Below, piece by piece: positions 1-6,651 of a DNA stretch of 9,955 bases (position 1 is the stretch's first letter; every line of letters starts with the position of its first letter). The stretch lies in contig JAVBOE010000108.1 of the NCBI GenBank assembly GCA_031550925.1, positions 1 through 9,955 on the forward strand, written 5' to 3'. The stretch comes from JAIRNF01 sp031550925. Its GTDB lineage: Bacteria > Bacteroidota > Bacteroidia > Bacteroidales > UBA932. The notes beneath the pieces were generated by a model, which was given only the letters and a program-made list of their open reading frames with translations, did not search any database and had not been told where the DNA came from. Position numbers and translations under genes: made by a program.

Positions 1-16
1 AAAGATACTAAAGTCT

Positions 17-41
17 TCGCCTGAAGGCGAGGGATTTTCCC
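17..41. repeat. Two adjacent small hairpins in the left flank
   Basis: TCGCCT (17-22) and AGGCGA (25-30) form a 6-base stem with a 2-base loop, followed directly by GGGA (31-34) and TCCC (38-41) around a 3-base T loop. They could be part of a terminator or repeat belonging to a gene to the left of the window. There is no T-run directly after either stem that would make a clear terminator. Confidence 0.35.
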
Positions 42-58
42 CCAGAAACTGACATTAA

Positions 59-77
59 TATTTTTAAACAGTCTCTT
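59..77 (-). repeat. Dispersed 19-base motif, copy A
   Basis: Read on the minus strand this is AAGAGACTGTTTAAAAATA. It matches copy B (3410-3428) at 17 of 19 positions, and its AGAGACTGTTTAAA core is identical over 14 bases to copy C (9907-9920). All three are intergenic. The function is unknown. Confidence 0.4.
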
Positions 78-139
78 AGATCGAACGCATGTTAGTATAA
101 GCTAATGCATCTCGGTTTTTCAAATTCGAATTGATGTTA

Positions 140-147
140 TATCTTTG
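140..147 (+). promoter_or_regulatory. Predicted -7 element of the recQ promoter
   Basis: TATCTTTG matches TAnnTTTG exactly, 17 bases before the TTG start codon. At the expected -33 distance there is only a T-run (116-120), not a clear TTTG. If used, transcription would start around 152-155, leaving a leader of roughly 10 bases, so translation would be nearly leaderless. Confidence 0.45.
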
Positions 148-164
148 AAGTAAAGACATCCGAT

Positions 165-2075
165 TTGGATACATTTCATCAAATACTGCAAAAGGTTTGG
201 GGGCATCAGAACTTTCGCCCCTTACAGGAGGATATCATTCACTCTGTTTACGAGGGGAATGATACGCTAGCCCTTATGCCCACAGGTGGAGGAAAGTCTA
301 TCACATTTCAGGTACCTGCTTTGGCAAAAGAAGGTATATGCCTTGTTATCACTCCGCTTATTGCTTTGATGAAAGATCAGGTTGAAGCACTGAAAGCAAA
401 GAAGATAAAGGCTTTGTCGATTCATTCGGGAATGGATGCCCGAGAAATAAGCATTGCGCTGGATAACTGCATATATGGCGACTATAAATTTCTATACCTA
501 TCGCCCGAGCGAATTGGTACTGAAATCTTCCGCCAGCGAGTACAAAAAATGAACGTTAGCTTCATCGTTGTGGATGAAGCACACTGCATATCACAGTGGG
601 GGTATGACTTTCGCCCGTCTTACTTGAAGATTGTTGAGCTACGCGATCTTGTTCTATACGCTCCCGTAATCGCGTTAACGGCAACCGCAACCCCGCTTGT
701 TGCCGATGATATTATGGATAAACTGAGGTTTAGGAAAAAGAACCTGCTTAAAACTTCGTTCGAGCGTAAGAACCTTGCTTATATCGTTCGTAAAACAGAC
801 GACAAGCCAAAATATCTTCTAAAGGTTGCAGAAAAAACACCGGGGTCGGGTATTGTGTATGTAAGGAGCCGCAAGCAAACAAAGGAGGTTTGCGAGCTGC
901 TTCAGAGATCGGGACAAAGCGCCGATTTCTATCACGCCGGACTATCGCCAAGTGTACGCTCGCAAAAGCAGGATGAGTGGAAATCGGGAAAAACCAGAAT
1001 AATAGTTGCTACCAACGCCTTCGGGATGGGGATTGACAAGCCTGATGTACGTTTTGTCGTTCACATTGATGTTCCCGACTCTATTGAAGCATACTTTCAG
1101 GAAGCGGGACGTGCCGGAAGAGATGAGCAGCGAGCATACGCCGTACTGCTATACAACGATGCCGATAGAACAAAGGCCGGGCAACGAATAAGGGTAGAGT
1201 TCCCTCCCATCGAAACAATACGAAAAGTATATCAGGCGGCATGTACGTTCTTAAACATCCCTTACGGTGCAGGGAAAAACACGGCCTACGATTTTAACCT
1301 TACCAACTTTTCTATTGCATATAAAGTACATACACTAACGGCATATAGCGCCCTACAGATACTACAACGAGAAGGGTATTTGGAGCTGACCGATGAGCTG
1401 GACAACCCATCGAGAGTAATGTTTACCATTGGTCGTGATGAGCTGTATAAGTTTCAGGTTAACCACGCCGAGCTCGATGCTTTTATTAAGCTGCTGCTTA
1501 GAGCATACAGCGGTTTATTCTCCGAGTATGTAAGAATAAACGAAGAAACGCTGGCAAAAGCAGCAAACATAAGTCTCGACAACGTTTACAACAACCTAAA
1601 AACCTTATCGCGGTTACATATCATATCTTACATTCCTAGAAAGAAAACGCCGATACTCTTTTTTAATGAAGAACGGCTTGATGATTCAAACCTCCGTATA
1701 TCGGCAGAGAACTACGCTAGTAGAAAACAACGACAGGAAGAAAGGACCGAACATATGTTAGAGTATGCTTCGTCCACCAGTAAATGCCGCAGCCAGTTTC
1801 TACTTTCGTACTTTGGCGAGGCAGACAGCTACCGCTGCGGTATATGCGATGTATGTAAAGAACGTAACGAAATTGGGCTCAGTACTTACGAGTTCAACCT
1901 TATTCTCGATGATATAAAAAAAGCACTGCACGAGCAAGCGCTTAAGCTGGAATTGCTGGTTGATAGCTTACCTCAACAACCCGATAAAACAATAAAAGTT
2001 ATCCGTTGGTTACTGGATAACGGTAAACTTCTTCAGCACGAAAACGGAACAATAACGTGGCATACCGGTAGCTAA
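165..2075 (+). CDS. recQ: RecQ-family ATP-dependent 3'-5' DNA helicase, short Bacteroidota form
   Basis: A superfamily 2 helicase expected to unwind DNA in recombination and repair. Visible motifs are motif 0 (FRPLQ, residues 17-21), Walker A (MPTGGGKS, 38-45), DEAH box followed by CISQWG (137-146), TATAT (172-176), motif V region (ATNAFGMGIDKPDV, 282-295) and arginine-finger motif VI (QEAGRAGRD, 312-320). A four-cysteine zinc site (C541, C558, C561, C564) has the usual RecQ spacing (C-x16-C-x2-C-x2-C). It lies about 220 residues after motif VI, behind a helical/winged-helix-like stretch (about 380-510), rather than soon after the helicase core as in E. coli RecQ. No clear HRDC domain is seen in the short tail. 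The start is a TTG: the frame closes at a stop at 132-134, there is no upstream ATG, and motif 0 must be included. It converges with the phosphatase gene, with 26 bases between stops and no evident terminator hairpin. The RecQ call is firm; the exact start is less so. Confidence 0.96.
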   Translation: MDTFHQILQKVWGHQNFRPLQEDIIHSVYEGNDTLALMPTGGGKSITFQVPALAKEGICLVITPLIALMKDQVEALKAKKIKALSIHSGMDAREISIALDNCIYGDYKFLYLSPERIGTEIFRQRVQKMNVSFIVVDEAHCISQWGYDFRPSYLKIVELRDLVLYAPVIALTATATPLVADDIMDKLRFRKKNLLKTSFERKNLAYIVRKTDDKPKYLLKVAEKTPGSGIVYVRSRKQTKEVCELLQRSGQSADFYHAGLSPSVRSQKQDEWKSGKTRIIVATNAFGMGIDKPDVRFVVHIDVPDSIEAYFQEAGRAGRDEQRAYAVLLYNDADRTKAGQRIRVEFPPIETIRKVYQAACTFLNIPYGAGKNTAYDFNLTNFSIAYKVHTLTAYSALQILQREGYLELTDELDNPSRVMFTIGRDELYKFQVNHAELDAFIKLLLRAYSGLFSEYVRINEETLAKAANISLDNVYNNLKTLSRLHIISYIPRKKTPILFFNEERLDDSNLRISAENYASRKQRQEERTEHMLEYASSTSKCRSQFLLSYFGEADSYRCGICDVCKERNEIGLSTYEFNLILDDIKKALHEQALKLELLVDSLPQQPDKTIKVIRWLLDNGKLLQHENGTITWHTGS

Positions 2076-2101
2076 GTCCGCCTACTGATATACCATGCCT
2101 C

Positions 2102-2854
2102 TTACTCCAATAGCATTGATTTTAATTTTTCTTGCTTTTCCTCATCAAAATTTAAAACTGTATGGGCATAGCTGCATACCCCTTCGTGATCTTTACCAAT
2201 AACCTTAAATGCGGTATCAAGATATTGCTCATCGGCTTTCATCAGTACATCAAATAGTTCTCTTGCGGATTCTGGCACACGAACTTCCAACTTGCCGATA
2301 AAGTCTTTCAAGTAATCGTTTGTCAGCATATAGCTATCCCGAACATCGTTCCATTGAACACCTAAAAGCGACATTAAAAGAGCAGCGGCATATCCTGTAC
2401 GATCTTTGCCTGCCGTGCAGTGGAAGAGTATCGGGTAATTTGTTTCATCAAGCAATACGTTTAAAAACTGTGCATACTGCTTACTGTAGCCTGTTACAAA
2501 CGAGCGATATACTTGGCACATCAACGCTTTTGCATCCGATGTTTTGAGCTGCCCCGACATTAGCTGAGGAATATACTGCTTAACATCTCCTCCTAAAATC
2601 GGAATCCTTATTTTAGATAAATCAACTCTATCATATGAAGTAGGACTACTCGCAACCTCTTCATCATCTCTAAAATCTATAATAGTCTTTATTTTAAGGC
2701 TATCCAGCAGTATTCTACCTTCCTCTGTAACGCCATCCAGCTTTGCCGAACGGTATATTTTATTTTGCTTTACCGTTTTATCATCGGCATTGTAACCACC
2801 TATATCCCTAAAATTTTCTATACCGATACTTGCAGATAATATATTATTCATCAT
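2102..2854 (-). CDS. Tyrosine/dual-specificity phosphatase-like protein (CX5R, Y_phosphatase3-like)
   Basis: A 250-residue protein with the P-loop of cysteine-dependent phosphatases: HCTAGKDRTG at residues 145-154, giving nucleophile C146 and phosphate-binding R152. The N-terminal NFRDIGGY (14-21), the YRSAKLD segment (34-40) and TIIDFRDDEE (57-66) are typical of the bacterial family related to Listeria LipA and the Pfam Y_phosphatase3 group. Such enzymes hydrolyse phosphotyrosine and, in some members, phosphoinositides; the substrate here cannot be read from sequence. No signal peptide or membrane segment is seen, so it is probably cytoplasmic. Two adjacent ATG codons (2854 and 2851) could each serve as start, and no clear Shine-Dalgarno precedes them. 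It lies 72 bases after the PII-like gene on the same strand and may be the last gene of the efflux transcript. The spacer holds a palindromic repeat. Family is confident; role is unknown. Confidence 0.9.
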   Translation of the reverse strand: MMNNILSASIGIENFRDIGGYNADDKTVKQNKIYRSAKLDGVTEEGRILLDSLKIKTIIDFRDDEEVASSPTSYDRVDLSKIRIPILGGDVKQYIPQLMSGQLKTSDAKALMCQVYRSFVTGYSKQYAQFLNVLLDETNYPILFHCTAGKDRTGYAAALLMSLLGVQWNDVRDSYMLTNDYLKDFIGKLEVRVPESARELFDVLMKADEQYLDTAFKVIGKDHEGVCSYAHTVLNFDEEKQEKLKSMLLE

Positions 2855-2892
2855 ACTTGCTTAATAATTCAAATATTGTCTCAACTTCTCCG

Positions 2893-2917
2893 TCATTTCT
2901 CGCTCCGTTCGAAATGA
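2893..2917. repeat. Short palindromic element between PII-like and phosphatase genes
   Basis: Perfect 7-base arms TCATTTC (2893-2899) and GAAATGA (2911-2917) flank an 11-base loop containing CTCCG. From memory, the form CATTTCG...GAAATG resembles a dispersed intergenic palindrome seen in many Bacteroidota genomes; that family assignment is unverified here. There is no following T-run on either strand, so it is not a standard intrinsic terminator. Confidence 0.5.
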
Positions 2918-2926
2918 TGTGCAAAA

Positions 2927-3220
2927 TTAAACAGCGCTTTCAACATTCCAGGTAAAAACACGGATACCTTGCTCGGGAGCTTTTTCATTCAGCCTGCGAA
3001 AGCTGCTAACAACAGCTTCAACTTTTTCATCCTCAACAATGGCAAGTATTGCAGAATTCAGCTCCGGCCAAGCATGGCTTCCCAAGTGCGGATCACCATC
3101 TACGCTGCCGCGACCATGAACGGTATCCCATTTAGTATATCCTCTCACAAGGCACTTATCAAAAATAAACATTACACGCTCCGTTAATGCCTGATTATAT
3201 GATATAAAAATTGCTTTCAT
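2927..3220 (-). CDS. PII-like (nitrogen regulatory P-II superfamily-like) small protein
   Basis: A 97-residue protein that I read as a PII-like ferredoxin fold. Strand 1 is about residues 2-8 (KAIFISY), helix 1 about 9-23, strand 2 about 26-32, then a long polar loop (about 33-53), strand 3 about 54-63 (NSAILAIVED), helix 2 about 64-80 and strand 4 about 85-92. The loop is rich in Gly, His and Asp (GRG at 36-38, DGDPHLGSHAWP at 41-52) and sits where PII proteins carry the T-loop. H35, H45, H49 and C23 are possible ligand or metal contacts, but this is inference. Similar short proteins occur in Bacteroidota. PII-superfamily proteins are generally trimeric and often encoded beside the transporter they regulate (GlnK-AmtB, SbtB-SbtA, DUF3240 beside CusA-type RND pumps). 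Here it follows the RND gene after 225 bases, which suggests regulation of the pump. The start gives a complete strand 1, and an AT-rich leader precedes it. Confidence 0.75.
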   Translation of the reverse strand: MKAIFISYNQALTERVMFIFDKCLVRGYTKWDTVHGRGSVDGDPHLGSHAWPELNSAILAIVEDEKVEAVVSSFRRLNEKAPEQGIRVFTWNVESAV

Positions 3221-3271
3221 TATTTATTTTATTTATGTGTGGATGTCTAAATATTACATACTATTTCGAGA

Positions 3272-3386
3272 GAAGCATCTATTATGCTAGCAGCAACAAT
3301 GCGATTTGCCCCTAAATCCCCTAAAGGGGACTTTTTTGTCTCAGACTATTCCCCTTTAGGGGATAGGGGCTTTAAATAAATGCTTC
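3272..3386. repeat. Composite palindromic repeat (REP/MITE-like) in the RND-PII spacer
   Basis: A near-perfect inverted repeat has a left arm at 3308-3330 and a right arm at 3350-3370, differing by about two inserted bases in the left arm. The loop is 19 bases and itself contains GTCT-C-AGAC (3338-3346). Each arm holds a smaller palindrome of form TCCCCT-nn-AGGGGA, so alternative hairpins or a cruciform are possible. Outside these, GAAGCATCTATT (3272-3283) is matched by AATAAATGCTTC (3375-3386), 11 of 12 complementary positions, which may mark the element's true ends. The CCCCTAAA/AAAGGGG core resembles intergenic repeats I associate with Bacteroidota genomes. No coding sequence is seen in 3221-3445. 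Confidence 0.7.
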
Positions 3387-3409
3387 ATTTTACTCGACAT
3401 AGCATCAAT

Positions 3410-3428
3410 TATTTTTAAACAACCTCTT
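3410..3428 (-). repeat. Dispersed 19-base motif, copy B
   Basis: Minus-strand AAGAGGTTGTTTAAAAATA, differing from copy A at two adjacent positions. It lies just downstream of the RND stop and overlaps the terminator-like hairpin, so its similarity to the other copies may partly reflect AT-rich composition. Confidence 0.35.
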
Positions 3429-3436
3429 CTAAGGTT
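3420..3436 (-). terminator. Weak terminator-like hairpin just after the RND stop codon
   Basis: On the minus strand AACCT (3436-3432) and AGGTT (3425-3421) form a 5-base stem around a 6-base loop about 10 bases after the RND stop codon. It is followed by GTTTAAAAAT rather than a true U-tract. It could cause partial termination or stabilise the 3' end of the pump message. The stem is short and AT-rich, and the stretch also overlaps a copy of the dispersed 19-base motif, so the call is tentative. Confidence 0.25.
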
Positions 3437-3445
3437 ATCGTTTTG

Positions 3446-6400
3446 TTATTTTTCAATTTCTCTCAAATCTGCATGAAGCTTGGCTATACGCTTACGCTCC
3501 TTTTTCATATAGTTTGTACCAAATAGCGTATAAACCACAGGAATAATGATTAAGGTAATAACTGTTGAGAAGGTTAAACCTCCAATAACGGCGATACCCA
3601 TTGGTTTCCAAATAGCAGATCCTTCGCCCGAACCAATTGCTAAAGGAAGCATACCTAAGATTGTTGTTAATGCCGTCATAAGTACCGGACGTAAACGAGA
3701 CTTACCTGCTGCAATTACAGCTTGGCTTACAGCCATACCACGCTCGCGAAGTAAATTAGTAAAGTCAACCATCACAATACCTGTCTTAACAACAATACCA
3801 ACAAGCATTACAGCACCAATAAGAGCGATAAGGCTTAACGATGTATTAGTCATCCACAAAGCAAGAAATACCCCCGAGAATGCGAATGGTAACGATAGCA
3901 TGATGATGAACGGCATACGCAACGACTCGAACTGGGTACACATAACAATGTAAACCAAAACAACAATTAGCAGCAGCAACGTTCCCATATCTCCAAAAGA
4001 TTCTTGTTGATCTTTATAAGCACCACCAATAGCGATATATACACCTTGTGGCGTTTCCAACTTTGCAATCTCTGCCTGTATGCCTGCAACAACATCACTT
4101 AACGCTGCCCCATATATGCCGGATTGAATAGTAATTATACGTTGACGATTCTCGCGCTCAATGGTAGGAGGAGTAAAGTATTCTACAACCTCGCCAACAT
4201 CACGTACACGCACTGATTGTCCCAGAGTATTATATATCAGGATGTCCTCTATAGCTTGTACCGACTGGCGAAATTCTTCGCCATAACGAACAACAACATC
4301 ATACTCATCACCATCTTCGCGATATATACTTGCCGTTAATCCGTTAATCCTATTACGAACAGTATATGCAGCAGTACTCATATTTAACCCATAGTAAGCC
4401 AGCTTTCTTCTATCGAAGTTTACACGATACTGAAGCTGCATAGGGTCTCGGCTCAACCGTGTATCAATCGCTCCTTTAACATTTTCCTTGATACTATCGG
4501 CAAGTCTTTTTGCATAAGTAGAGGTTACATCAAAATCGTACCCGAATATCTGCACATCAAGGGTATTGCTACCAAAGGATCCTCCGGTACTAGCTCCCGG
4601 GGTTACGGTATATTTTTCTACCTCGGGAATGCTGCCTATCTGCTTACGCAATAAATCTGAGATTTCAAAAACGCTTCTATCACGAGTAGTCGATTTTGTC
4701 ATACCTACTGTATAGTTTATCACATTCGTTCCCGACTTACCAAAGGCTGCCATTATATTGCTACCATCGGCAGCACCTGCACTGGTTGATAGAACTTCTA
4801 CCTCAGGATAGCTTCTAATCATTTCTTCTATCTGATAAGCAATAACCTTTGTAGTTTCAAGCCCTGTACCTTGTGGCAGCTCTACTGTAGCACTGAATTG
4901 GTTATCATCCGACTCCGGCATAAATTCTGTTGGAACCTGAGAAATAAGGAAAATACTTGCTACAAAAATAAGGATACACCCAATAATTACACCTGTACGA
5001 TGGTGTACAGCCCAGCTAAGCAGCTTGGCATACCCAACATCAAGCTTATCTAAGAATTTATCAATAGGTTTAAAAATAACACCCATCCCTTTGTATGTAT
5101 GCGCTTTATCATACTTCAACATCAATGCCGAAAGCGTAGGCGTAAGCGTAATAGCAGCAACTGTAGAAACTACAACTACAATAGATACAATCCATCCAAA
5201 CGGTTGGAACATAATACCGGCCATACCTCCAACCATAGTTAATGGTAAGAATACGGCAACTACCGTAAGAGTTGTTGCAATAACAGCCAACCAAACCTCG
5301 TTAGTACCATATATAGATGCCTCGCGGGCAGAGCTGCCTCGCTCAATGTGTTTGGTGATATTTTCGAGTACAACAATAGCATCATCAACCACCATACCGA
5401 TAGCAATAGAGAGCGAGCTAAGCGAGATAACGTTTATAGACCCGCCCGTAGCAAACAGATATATAAAGGCCGCGATTAACGACACCGGGATCGTTAAACA
5501 GATAATAAATGTTGCTCTCCACCTACCCAAAAAGAATAGTACTACCAGCACAACAAAGATGAACGCATACATTACTGTTTCGCTCAAACTGCTGATACTA
5601 TCTTCTATATACTCTGATGTATCTGTAATTGTTGCTATCTGGATATCGGGTGGTAAGCTACCCTTTAATCGTTCTATCTCGGCCAAAACATTTTGGGCAA
5701 CCGCTACAGTATTTGCACCCGATTGTTTTTGTACAATGATGCGTACACCTCGCTTCCCGTTAACACGCTCTGTAATCGTTTCTTTCTGCAGCGTATCTTT
5801 AAGGGTCGCAACATCCGATAGTAAGACGGTACGCCCTCCGGCATTGCTTACAACAATATCTTTAAGCTCATCGCTATCATCAAACTCTCCTTCGATACGA
5901 AGGGTAAACGATTCAGAACCCACATCAAACATACCTCCAGGCACATTTAAGTTTTCCGCTCCGATTACCGCCCCTATTTGCTCGATGGTAAGCTTATAGG
6001 CCTCCATTTTTACAGGATCGAGGTTTACCTGTACTTCTCTTACAGGTGCCCCGCTGATGCTTATAGAACCAACACCGTCAATTCTATTTAGGGGATTAAT
6101 AAGCTTATCGTCAAGTATTTTATTAATTGCAGCGTAACTTTCGTCTGCTGTAGCTGATAAAAACAGTACCGGCATCATACTTGAGTTGAACTTAAATATA
6201 ACAGGCTTATCGGCATCATCGGGCAAGTATTGCTCTACCATGCCAATAGCATCTCGCACATCGTTTGCCGCCTCATCCATATTAATACCCCACTCAAACT
6301 CTACCGTAATAAGCGAAAAGTTATCGTACGATTTTGATGTAAGCTTTTTAAGGTTATTAACTGTATTAAGGCGATCCTCAAGAATCTTGGTAATATTCGT

Positions 6401-6580
6401 TTCAATATCGGCAGCACTTGCTCCGGTGTATGTTGTAAACACGCTGACTGCAGGTATATCCATCTCGGGATACAGGTCGATAGCCAAATTACGTAAAGAG
6501 AACAGGCCGAGTATTATCACTCCAATAAAGATGATAATAACAGATAGCGGTCTCCTAACGGAGGTTTCGTATATTTTCAT
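3446..6580 (-). CDS. RND efflux transporter, inner-membrane pump (HAE1/AcrB-like)
   Basis: A 1044-residue proton-driven pump of the AcrB/ACR_tran family, the usual length. Twelve membrane segments are readable: about 11-29, 336-352, 358-378, 384-408, 430-455, 464-488, 530-548, 865-882, 886-910, 915-940, 966-985 and 995-1020. Two large periplasmic loops (about 30-335 and 550-865) form the porter and docking domains. The proton-relay residues are present: the Asp pair D399-D400 in GMVVDDAIVVLEN (TM4) and K932 in GIVVKTG (TM10). The VVDDAIVVLEN form points to the multidrug/organic-solute (HAE1) branch rather than the heavy-metal CusA/CzcA branch, which usually has an IVDGA-type motif. The substrate is unknown. 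It lies 71 bases after the MFP gene on the same strand, as the core of a tripartite system. The start ATG directly precedes the conserved amphipathic N-terminus (MKIYETSVRRPLSVI). No clear Shine-Dalgarno is visible. Confidence 0.97.
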   Translation of the reverse strand: MKIYETSVRRPLSVIIIFIGVIILGLFSLRNLAIDLYPEMDIPAVSVFTTYTGASAADIETNITKILEDRLNTVNNLKKLTSKSYDNFSLITVEFEWGINMDEAANDVRDAIGMVEQYLPDDADKPVIFKFNSSMMPVLFLSATADESYAAINKILDDKLINPLNRIDGVGSISISGAPVREVQVNLDPVKMEAYKLTIEQIGAVIGAENLNVPGGMFDVGSESFTLRIEGEFDDSDELKDIVVSNAGGRTVLLSDVATLKDTLQKETITERVNGKRGVRIIVQKQSGANTVAVAQNVLAEIERLKGSLPPDIQIATITDTSEYIEDSISSLSETVMYAFIFVVLVVLFFLGRWRATFIICLTIPVSLIAAFIYLFATGGSINVISLSSLSIAIGMVVDDAIVVLENITKHIERGSSAREASIYGTNEVWLAVIATTLTVVAVFLPLTMVGGMAGIMFQPFGWIVSIVVVVSTVAAITLTPTLSALMLKYDKAHTYKGMGVIFKPIDKFLDKLDVGYAKLLSWAVHHRTGVIIGCILIFVASIFLISQVPTEFMPESDDNQFSATVELPQGTGLETTKVIAYQIEEMIRSYPEVEVLSTSAGAADGSNIMAAFGKSGTNVINYTVGMTKSTTRDRSVFEISDLLRKQIGSIPEVEKYTVTPGASTGGSFGSNTLDVQIFGYDFDVTSTYAKRLADSIKENVKGAIDTRLSRDPMQLQYRVNFDRRKLAYYGLNMSTAAYTVRNRINGLTASIYREDGDEYDVVVRYGEEFRQSVQAIEDILIYNTLGQSVRVRDVGEVVEYFTPPTIERENRQRIITIQSGIYGAALSDVVAGIQAEIAKLETPQGVYIAIGGAYKDQQESFGDMGTLLLLIVVLVYIVMCTQFESLRMPFIIMLSLPFAFSGVFLALWMTNTSLSLIALIGAVMLVGIVVKTGIVMVDFTNLLRERGMAVSQAVIAAGKSRLRPVLMTALTTILGMLPLAIGSGEGSAIWKPMGIAVIGGLTFSTVITLIIIPVVYTLFGTNYMKKERKRIAKLHADLREIEK

Positions 6581-6651
6581 TTGTAATAGTTTCTTTTATA
6601 ATAATATGCACAAGTGTTTACAATACACTCTTTCAGCACTATTTACTTTAT

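Noticed and set aside
87..108. Imperfect hairpin (GCAT-G-TTAG / CTAA-TGC) upstream of recQ as a riboswitch or terminator
   Set aside because: Short, bulged and AT-rich, with the T-run several bases away and the predicted recQ transcript starting downstream of it.
3546..3953. 135-codon plus-strand frame inside the RND gene
   Set aside because: Antisense to conserved membrane segments of the pump, with no family features.
5025..5999. Long open frame (324 codons) on the plus strand, antisense to the RND gene
   Set aside because: It lies wholly within the well-supported RND gene on the other strand. Its translation is low-complexity, rich in Ile, Thr and Ser, with no recognisable motif; it is a shadow frame.
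3446..6580. Heavy-metal (CusA/CzcA-type) RND pump, as suggested by the PII-like neighbour
   Set aside because: The TM4 motif is GMVVDDAIVVLEN and TM10 carries a Lys, as in HAE1/AcrB-type pumps. The adaptor also shows no obvious Met/His-rich metal-binding tail.
6613..6629. Small inverted repeat (AGTGT/ACACT) in the MFP-RND spacer
   Set aside because: Only a 5-base AT-rich stem with no T-run; likely chance, and a terminator here would disrupt the operon.
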